NCBI RefSeq assembly: GCF_946892675.1
Contig: NZ_CAMPOV010000001.1
Location: 718,033 to 782,032, forward strand
Reading direction: 5' to 3'
DNA length: 64,000 nt
Source of the DNA: Arthrobacter sp. Marseille-P9274
GTDB lineage: Bacteria; Actinomycetota; Actinomycetes; Actinomycetales; Micrococcaceae
Part shown: one piece after another, positions 57,976-64,000 of the stretch
Position numbering within the stretch: position 1 is the stretch's first letter
Layout: every line of letters begins with the position of its first letter
Made by a program: the position numbers and the translations under genes
Notes under the pieces: model-generated
The model's database searches: none
Seen by the model: the letters and a program-made list of their open reading frames with translations, nothing else
Told to the model about the DNA's origin: nothing

Positions 57976-60659
57976 TGGAATCGACGATGCTGCCGACGGC
58001 GTCCACGGCTCTGGTTCGTGAATATGCCAAACGGTTGGTGGAGCAGAAGTCGGCGCGACTTCAGGTCCTCCAGGCCCTGCCGCGGTGGGAGGGCGAACCG
58101 GTTATGGACGTTGGAGGAACTGCCGTCCATGTTCAGCCGGTGAGCTCCCAGCTCGCCGCCATTGAAGCCATCGTGGACGTATCAGAGGACGAGTTTCTGA
58201 TCCTCCTGACGGACATGTCTGCAGCCGATCTCGGCGACGCAGTTATGGTGCATACGCGTAACCAGTCAGTGGAAATTCTGGACCAGTGGAGCGCAGTACC
58301 GTCCCTGTTTGGGGCGACCGCCTTGGACCGGAGTCTGACCCAACGTGGGAACTGGGTGCCCGCGGCGCTTCTCGAAAGAAGACCTGCTTCGGGATGGCCT
58401 CAGGTGCCAAACGGCTCGCTCACCGGCGACGTCGTGCTGTTTGCTCTTCTGTCCTCGGTCCTTGGAAGTACCGGGCCTGATCTGGACGAAGTGCGGCTTC
58501 TTGAAATTCTAGATAACCCATCCTCAAGGTCTGCCTGGCGAAACGCTCCTCTCGAACTCAGGCAGGAATTGATTGCATGGACCTCGGATGTACTCGGTAC
58601 CGCTGCGAGCTTGGCGTTGACTCTTGCCTCAGAGTCGCCCATTTCCACATTGGCGTTCGGGCTTGCCTTCGATGTCCTATGGCCTGATATTTCTGGTTCT
58701 GCCGAGCCTAACCAAGTGGCCGCCCGGACCCGGGTAGAAAGATTCGGAAACGGTCCGATAAACGCAGGCGCGGCCCGACGACTAGCCGACTCAGCTATCG
58801 CAATGGTGCTCCGAAGGGGTTTGAACGATACACCGCAGCTCATGCAGGTCTTGACCCAGGCCGAGGAACTGCTGAACGACCTGGGCTGGGCCGAAGGCGC
58901 AGAGCGTTCTTCAATCCTGCCGCAAGGCCTCGCCGCGCGTCTCCGTATGCTGGGGCAAGCTCTGGATACTGACAACGTACGCACCGAAAATGTCCTCGCC
59001 GCCGAAGGAGCTCTTCGGGAGATTCTTGGACATCACAAGGCCGAACCAACTAATCCCGAGATTGTGGCTGCCCAGATGGCCGTCCGCGTAGGCCGGTGGC
59101 TTACACGGGTTGAGAAGCCGACTGCATCTCTGGAGGAGTCGCTATCCCTTCAAATGACGGATGGCGCCTGGATAGACCGTGCCCGGTCGGCAGTTTGGTC
59201 CGGTTCGGTTCATGAGTCCATTTCGGTCTCGTATAACAAGCTCGCCGATCAGGCGGCGGCCCGGCGCGCATCCCGAGATGGAGTAGCTGCTGCCCAGGCT
59301 TCAAAGTGGACCCAGGCCGGCGCCGGTACATCCATGCAGTCGGTTCCCTGCATCGAATCGGTACTTGAGGACGTAGTGCGTCCCCTGAAGTCGCGTTCGC
59401 TGCTGATAGTCCTGGACGGTATGAGTGCGTCAAATGCCACGGAAATAGCAGAGGGTGCGGCCGCCCGAGGATGGCAAGAACAGGTCCGGGTTGCTAATGG
59501 GGGCGCCGCTCAACGAATGGCGGCCCTCGCAGTATTTCCTACCGTGACGACATACTCGCGAACTTCACTCTTCGCCGGGTACCTGAAGGCTGGTCAGCAA
59601 TCCGACGAAAAGGCCCTTTTCAATGGACCGCTATTCCACAAGAACGACCTCCGGGCGCCGGCCGGCCAGCGGCTTTCGACCGAACTGAGTGCTGCGCTAG
59701 CAGATCAGCACCAGCCCTTGGTCGCCGTCGTTCTTAATACCATTGACGATACTCTCGCCAAGCATGACCCGGGCGGCACTCAGTGGAGACTTGAAAACAT
59801 TCAGTATCTGCGTGAGCTATTTGATTCGGCCTTGGAGCATGGCCGGACAGTGATCCTCACCTCCGATCATGGCCATGTCGTGGAGCGTGGAAGTACATCG
59901 AGGCCGGTGCCCGGTGCAGGCACGCGCTGGCGTCCGGAGACGTCCGGGCCTCCCTCAGACGGAGAGATACTCTTCGAAGGCCTCCGGGTTCTAGCCCCCG
60001 GAGGGAAAGCGGTACTGCCTTGGCTGGAAGACATACGCTATGGAAACCTGCAGGCGGGCTACCACGGTGGTGCAAGTCTGGCAGAGATGGCGATTCCACT
60101 ACTGGTGTTCAGCAGGCCTGGCTGGCCCAGCCCCGCGGGATGGGCCCCTGCACCGCCACAGGCTCCCGTTTGGTGGAACGAACGCGTCATCGCCGCCGAG
60201 CCAGTGCCTGGTGGCCGGAGGGAACAGAAGTCCGCGCGCAAGAAGAAGCAGACGGCTAGTCCAAGCCTTGAACAAATGCCGGATACTCTGTTTGAGCTGG
60301 AACACCCGCCGGCAGTTCGAGCACCTGTTGGTGCAGAAATGTCCATTGCGGAATCTGTTCTGGCCAGTACCATCTACCATGAGCAAAGCGAACGCGCCGG
60401 CCGGCGCGCGTTGACCCCGGGTCGGGTGCAGGCAATCCTTCAAGTGCTGGTCGAGTATCGGGGTCGTGTCCACAAAGACACCCTGGCACAAGCCTCAAGT
60501 GTCAGCTCTGCACAGATGAATTCAGAACTCGCCGCTTTGAAGCGACTGCTGAACGTGGAAGGGTACCCGGTGCTTTCGCAGGACAGCGACGGCGTGACTG
60601 TTCTTCTTGATCTGAAACTGCTGTCCGAGCAGTTTGAACTGGACCACCAAAGTGCTTGA
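57972..60659 (+). CDS. pglZ: BREX type 2 phosphatase-like protein PglZ
   Basis: An 895-residue protein of the PglZ family. The alkaline-phosphatase-superfamily core is recognisable as LLIVLDGMSASNA near residue 476 and VILTSDHGHVVERGS near 627-641, which carry metal-ligand aspartates and histidines. PglZ is the hallmark BREX protein; nuclease or phosphatase activity has been proposed for the family. Two tandem ATGs (57972 and 57975) follow the pglY coding end, the first overlapping its stop. The C-terminal ~150 residues contain a basic linker (RREQKSARKKKQ) and a winged-helix-like tail. The frame is intact. Confidence 0.94.
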   Translation: MMESTMLPTASTALVREYAKRLVEQKSARLQVLQALPRWEGEPVMDVGGTAVHVQPVSSQLAAIEAIVDVSEDEFLILLTDMSAADLGDAVMVHTRNQSVEILDQWSAVPSLFGATALDRSLTQRGNWVPAALLERRPASGWPQVPNGSLTGDVVLFALLSSVLGSTGPDLDEVRLLEILDNPSSRSAWRNAPLELRQELIAWTSDVLGTAASLALTLASESPISTLAFGLAFDVLWPDISGSAEPNQVAARTRVERFGNGPINAGAARRLADSAIAMVLRRGLNDTPQLMQVLTQAEELLNDLGWAEGAERSSILPQGLAARLRMLGQALDTDNVRTENVLAAEGALREILGHHKAEPTNPEIVAAQMAVRVGRWLTRVEKPTASLEESLSLQMTDGAWIDRARSAVWSGSVHESISVSYNKLADQAAARRASRDGVAAAQASKWTQAGAGTSMQSVPCIESVLEDVVRPLKSRSLLIVLDGMSASNATEIAEGAAARGWQEQVRVANGGAAQRMAALAVFPTVTTYSRTSLFAGYLKAGQQSDEKALFNGPLFHKNDLRAPAGQRLSTELSAALADQHQPLVAVVLNTIDDTLAKHDPGGTQWRLENIQYLRELFDSALEHGRTVILTSDHGHVVERGSTSRPVPGAGTRWRPETSGPPSDGEILFEGLRVLAPGGKAVLPWLEDIRYGNLQAGYHGGASLAEMAIPLLVFSRPGWPSPAGWAPAPPQAPVWWNERVIAAEPVPGGRREQKSARKKKQTASPSLEQMPDTLFELEHPPAVRAPVGAEMSIAESVLASTIYHEQSERAGRRALTPGRVQAILQVLVEYRGRVHKDTLAQASSVSSAQMNSELAALKRLLNVEGYPVLSQDSDGVTVLLDLKLLSEQFELDHQSA

Positions 60660-61989
60660 AATCAGTGGGCGCCGCCGCCGTGAAGTCGTGGATGCCCTCC
60701 GTCGGGGCACAGTCCCTCAGCAAGGTCTGGATGTCCTTGCCGTCGGCCTGGGGCGTTTCGAGGAAGCCACAGCAGACGAACTCGGCATGGTCGCTTCGGG
60801 AGGAAGCGTCTTCAAAGCGGTTCGGGGCGAGTACGGGTCAGGTAAGACTTTTTTCTCGCGCTGGCTCATAGAAAAAGGAAAGAAACTGGGTTTCGCCTCC
60901 GCCGAGGTCCAGATTTCGGAGACCGAAACACCTCTGCACCGGCTTGAAACCATCTACCGCAGAGTCACGGAGAATCTCGCGACATCCGAATTCGCTCCTA
61001 GTGCCCTGCGCGACGTCGTCGATGGGTGGTTCTTCACCTTGGAACAGGATGTTGAAGCTTCCGGCGGTGATCGTGCTAATCATTCGGCCTTTAACGCAGC
61101 GGTGCTCACTCTCATGGAACGCAGGCTCGACTCCGTTGTACGTACCGCACCGGCATTCGCCACGGTTCTTCGTGGATACCACCAGGCCATGCTTGACGGG
61201 GATCAGCTGCAGGCGGAAGGACTTCTCGCCTGGCTCGGCGGCCAGCCCCATGTTGCGGCTTCAGTCCGGCGAGCTGCGGGCATACGTGGAGAACTGGATC
61301 ATTTCGGAGCACTCGGTTCTCTGCAGGGCCTGCTGACAATCCTGCGGGATAGCGAGTACAAGGGCTTGATCTTGGTCTTGGATGAGGTGGAAACCCTTCA
61401 AAGGGTCCGCTCTGATGTACGGGAAAAATCCCTCAACGCTCTCCGCCAGCTTGTTGATGAGATCGATGCCGGAAAATTTCCCGGGCTGTATCTGGTCATC
61501 ACTGGCACCCCCGCATTCTTCGATGGTTCCCAGGGCATGCAGCGGCTGCCGCCCCTAGCTCAGCGGCTCGCCGTGGATTTCTCCACTGATGCACGCTTTG
61601 ACAACCCTCGTGCTCCACAGATTCGGCTTCCAGGGTTCAATCTCGACTCCCTCACAGGGCTTGGGATCAAAGTTAGAGACATCTATGCGTCCGGATCCGG
61701 AACCTCACCGCGCATCTCCGCGATTGTGGATGACAAGTACATCTCTGACCTATCGCGAGCGGTTGCCGGTGAACTGGGTGGCAAAGCCGGCGTGGCACCA
61801 CGCCTGTTCGTCAAAAAACTTGTGGCAGACGTACTGGACAGAGTTGATCAATTTGCGGATTTCGATCCTAGGAAAGACTACTCGCTCACAGTGTCTTCTC
61901 GAGAGCTGACGGATGAGGAAGCGGCCGTAACTAGGCTTGGAAATACGCTGTCTCCTGGTTCCGTGGATGACGTGGAGTTGAATCTGTAG
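60652..61989 (+). CDS. brxD: BREX type 2 ATP-binding protein BrxD
   Basis: A 445-residue P-loop protein of the BrxD family: N-terminus SGRRRREVVDALRRGTVPQQ, Walker A VRGEYGSGKTFFSRW near residue 58-72, and Walker B LILVLDEVETLQ near 237-248. Its exact role in BREX is unsettled; it is present in type 2 and related loci together with BrxHI. I take the GTG at 60652, inside the last codons of pglZ (8-bp overlap), because the alternative at 60634 adds residues not typical for the family. The downstream helicase starts at its stop codon. Confidence 0.92.
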   Translation: MLEISGRRRREVVDALRRGTVPQQGLDVLAVGLGRFEEATADELGMVASGGSVFKAVRGEYGSGKTFFSRWLIEKGKKLGFASAEVQISETETPLHRLETIYRRVTENLATSEFAPSALRDVVDGWFFTLEQDVEASGGDRANHSAFNAAVLTLMERRLDSVVRTAPAFATVLRGYHQAMLDGDQLQAEGLLAWLGGQPHVAASVRRAAGIRGELDHFGALGSLQGLLTILRDSEYKGLILVLDEVETLQRVRSDVREKSLNALRQLVDEIDAGKFPGLYLVITGTPAFFDGSQGMQRLPPLAQRLAVDFSTDARFDNPRAPQIRLPGFNLDSLTGLGIKVRDIYASGSGTSPRISAIVDDKYISDLSRAVAGELGGKAGVAPRLFVKKLVADVLDRVDQFADFDPRKDYSLTVSSRELTDEEAAVTRLGNTLSPGSVDDVELNL

Positions 61990-64000
61990 TGTCAGGAACC
62001 GGCCTAAACGAAGCCGTCGAGTACCACGTTGTCAATTCGCTCGGATGGCCGGCGCTGAGGCCTCTCCAACAGGCTGCCGTCGAGCCGATACGCTCAGGCG
62101 ATGACTGCTTGCTCCTGGCTCCTACCGCCGGCGGCAAGACCGAGGCCGCGTTCTTTCCGTTGTTGTCCCAAGTGGTCGAGGAAAGCTGGCGCGGGCTTTG
62201 CATTCTTTACATCACGCCGTTGCGTGCACTGCTAAACAATCTTCATCCGCGGCTTGAGGCCTACGCTGCCTGGACCGGGCACCGCGTCGGCTTGTGGCAC
62301 GGCGACGTCGGGCCTACCCTACGCCGCCGGATGCTCAATGACCCGCCTGAGGTCCTTCTGACTACTCCTGAGTCGCTCGAAGCCATGCTGGTGTCGCGGA
62401 GGGTGGATCACCGAGCCCTGTTCTCGAACTTACGGGCCGTCGTCATCGACGAAGTCCATGCGTTCGCCGGAGATGACCGTGGTTGGCATCTGCTCGCCGT
62501 CCTGGAGCGTATTCAGCGCCTCGCTGACAAACCACTTCAGCGTATTGGCCTTTCCGCAACGCTCGGCAATCCGGACAGCATCCTTCGCTGGCTGCAAGGA
62601 TCCGGCGTTGACAACGGCCGGCCGTCGAGAGTTATCGTCGAGGATCCAATCGCGAGTGCCCTGATGCCGGAAATAGTCCTTGACTATGTCGGTACGCTCG
62701 ACAATGCAGCTGAAGTAATCTCCAGACTGCACCGGGGTGAAAAGCGTCTTGCGTTCTGCTCCTCGCGTTCAGATGCAGAAGAACTCGCTTATGCACTCCG
62801 GCAGCGGAACGTCACAACATTCGTATCTCATGCATCCCTATCGGCGGATGAACGCAGGATCAGTGAAAGCGCCTTTGCCGAGTCGAGGGATTGTGTCATC
62901 GTGTCTACTTCAACGATGGAACTGGGAATCGATGTGGGTGATCTGGACCGGGTCATTCAGATCGATTCGACGTGGACAGTATCTTCGTTCCTGCAACGTT
63001 TGGGACGGACAGGCCGTAGAACGGGCACCACACGCAACACGCTGTTCCTGACAACCACCCATGAGTCACTGTTGCGTGCTGCTGCCATTCTGCATCTGTG
63101 GTCGCAAGGCTTTGTTGAACCGGTTCTCCCCCCGCCGTCGCCCAACCATATAGCTGCTCAGCAACTGCTGGCCTTAGCCCTTCAGGAAAGCCAGGTTGGC
63201 GCTAATCGCTGGGCCCAGTGGTGGGGATCCTTACCGGTCATGGAGCAAGCCACAGAGATCCTGGAGTACCTCCGAAGTGCGGGATACCTGGAAACCGACG
63301 GGGGGATGTTGTTCATAGGTCCTGAAGCGGAGAAGAAATTCGGCCGGCGGCACTTTATGGACGTCCTCAGCGCGTTCACTGCCGCTCCTGAGCTCCGAGT
63401 CATCGCCGGTCAACGGGAGATTGGGTCTGTCTCTCCCCTGACGCTGGCACAGCGCAATACCAACGGCGAAGGCCTAAAGCTCCTCCTGTCAGGCCGGTCG
63501 TGGTGTGTGGAGGCCGTCGAGTGGGATAAGCACATCGTCCGTGTCAGTGAATTGAAGGAGAAAGGCCGCTCGAAGTGGGAAAGCGACCCGGTCCCTCAGT
63601 CGTTCGAACTGATGCAAGCTATGCGTAAGGTCCTGTTGGGCGCCACGCCGGATATCCAGCTCTCGAAGCGGGCCGTTCAACACCTGGCAGAAATCAGGGA
63701 CGAAGGCAGCAATTCCGTTGATGAGGCCGGGATAGTTGTTGAAAGAGGCGATAAGGAGCAGCGCGTCTGGACTTGGGCAGGTCTAAAGGCAAATCTCACA
63801 ATTCTCGCCGCACTAAACATCGAAGACTGCAAAGCCGATAACAGCAAGATCCGCCTGCCCTCCTGGGTACCACTGGATCAGGTGCGCGCGGCATCAAGTC
63901 GCGTGCACGACGCCTTCCCTGCGATAGCGCCTGACGCCGTTGAAGGTCTCAAGTTCTCTGCAGCGTTGCCTCTAGATCTTGCTGTCAGAACCTTGTCGAT
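61989..64000 (+). CDS. brxHI: BREX type 2 Lhr-like SF2 helicase BrxHI (C-terminus outside window)
   Basis: The reading frame begins at the GTG at 61989 (TAGTG, one-base overlap with brxD) and stays open to the window end, giving about 670 residues. Motifs in order: Walker A APTAGGKTEAAFF near residue 45, TPLRALLNNL near 75, DEVH box VVIDEVHAFAGDDRG near 151-165, SATLGNP near 195, STSTMELGIDVGDLDRV near 308 and FLQRLGRTGRR near 335-345. This is the Lhr-type DEVH helicase that completes type 2 BREX. It probably unwinds phage DNA or RNA-DNA hybrids; its role is not established. The stop codon and any downstream genes are not visible. Confidence 0.93.
   Translation, partial: MSGTGLNEAVEYHVVNSLGWPALRPLQQAAVEPIRSGDDCLLLAPTAGGKTEAAFFPLLSQVVEESWRGLCILYITPLRALLNNLHPRLEAYAAWTGHRVGLWHGDVGPTLRRRMLNDPPEVLLTTPESLEAMLVSRRVDHRALFSNLRAVVIDEVHAFAGDDRGWHLLAVLERIQRLADKPLQRIGLSATLGNPDSILRWLQGSGVDNGRPSRVIVEDPIASALMPEIVLDYVGTLDNAAEVISRLHRGEKRLAFCSSRSDAEELAYALRQRNVTTFVSHASLSADERRISESAFAESRDCVIVSTSTMELGIDVGDLDRVIQIDSTWTVSSFLQRLGRTGRRTGTTRNTLFLTTTHESLLRAAAILHLWSQGFVEPVLPPPSPNHIAAQQLLALALQESQVGANRWAQWWGSLPVMEQATEILEYLRSAGYLETDGGMLFIGPEAEKKFGRRHFMDVLSAFTAAPELRVIAGQREIGSVSPLTLAQRNTNGEGLKLLLSGRSWCVEAVEWDKHIVRVSELKEKGRSKWESDPVPQSFELMQAMRKVLLGATPDIQLSKRAVQHLAEIRDEGSNSVDEAGIVVERGDKEQRVWTWAGLKANLTILAALNIEDCKADNSKIRLPSWVPLDQVRAASSRVHDAFPAIAPDAVEGLKFSAALPLDLAVRTLS

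Larger units (their letters stand above)
34700..64000. other. Anti-phage defence island (right edge outside window)
   Basis: From about 34.7 kb rightward, G+C is visibly lower and codon choice less extreme than to the left: one 60-bp row in the island (40021) is 50% G+C, while a row in the idonate operon (25021) is 75%. Every gene in this stretch belongs to, or sits among, nucleic-acid-handling and defence families. No integrase, transposase or tRNA marks the left junction, so how the island arrived is unclear. Confidence 0.75.

Noticed and set aside
34700-64000. Prophage or integrative element
   Set aside because: No integrase, structural phage genes, conjugation genes, tRNA or att-like repeats are visible; only the defence genes are present.

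Overview
The window looks like a chromosomal segment of a high-GC Actinomycetota, most likely an Arthrobacter-like member of the Micrococcaceae. The reasons are the strong G/C bias at third codon positions, frequent GTG starts, ATGA/GTGA gene overlaps, and typical actinobacterial families (self-sufficient P450s, a Pgl/BREX-2 locus, UPF0158, an actinobacterial glutaredoxin-like protein). The genus is an inference. I saw no rRNA, tRNA, CRISPR array, transposase or integrase.

Positions 1-10.7 kb form an oxidative catabolic cluster. A LysR regulator (3626-4543) diverges from an operon encoding a cytochrome P450, its [2Fe-2S] phthalate-dioxygenase-type reductase, a FAD aromatic hydroxylase and an SDR dehydrogenase cut by the window edge. 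Facing the LysR gene is a second leftward set: a single-chain P450-reductase fusion, a serine-beta-lactamase-fold esterase and an SDR. An MFS exporter and a TetR gene follow. From 11.5 to 15.3 kb lie small maintenance and redox genes: an HhH-GPD repair protein, a glutaredoxin-like protein, an XRE-cupin regulator, a His-rich methyltransferase and a thioredoxin-reductase-like flavoprotein.

Positions 15.3-23.2 kb hold a second degradation cluster: an iron-type alcohol dehydrogenase, an AraC regulator, a ring-cleaving VOC dioxygenase, a two-component flavin monooxygenase with its flavin reductase, two alpha/beta hydrolases and a FadR-type GntR regulator. dinB follows. A leftward L-idonate/gluconate operon (gntK, gntP, idnO, idnD) runs from 28.3 to 24.4 kb and ends on a hairpin shared with dinB. 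A UPF0158 gene and a LysR / MHS transporter / M20 amidohydrolase / amidase locus for amide or ureide nitrogen compounds complete the metabolic part.

From about 34.7 kb to the right edge the base composition drops and the content becomes anti-phage defence. The right half is a complete BREX type 2 (Pgl) operon: pglW, pglX, pglY, pglZ, brxD and brxHI, the last running off the window. Immediately upstream and co-oriented are a 107-residue orphan and a GmrSD-type DUF262/HNH protein. Back-to-back with these, across a 152-bp divergent promoter region, is a leftward four-gene set: a ~200-residue alpha-helical orphan with an apparently non-canonical start, an 1831-residue DUF4011 / SF1 helicase / Vsr-like nuclease protein, a HelD-like helicase and a protein resembling the TY-Chap2 family. 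This four-gene set is the best candidate in the window for an undescribed defence system.
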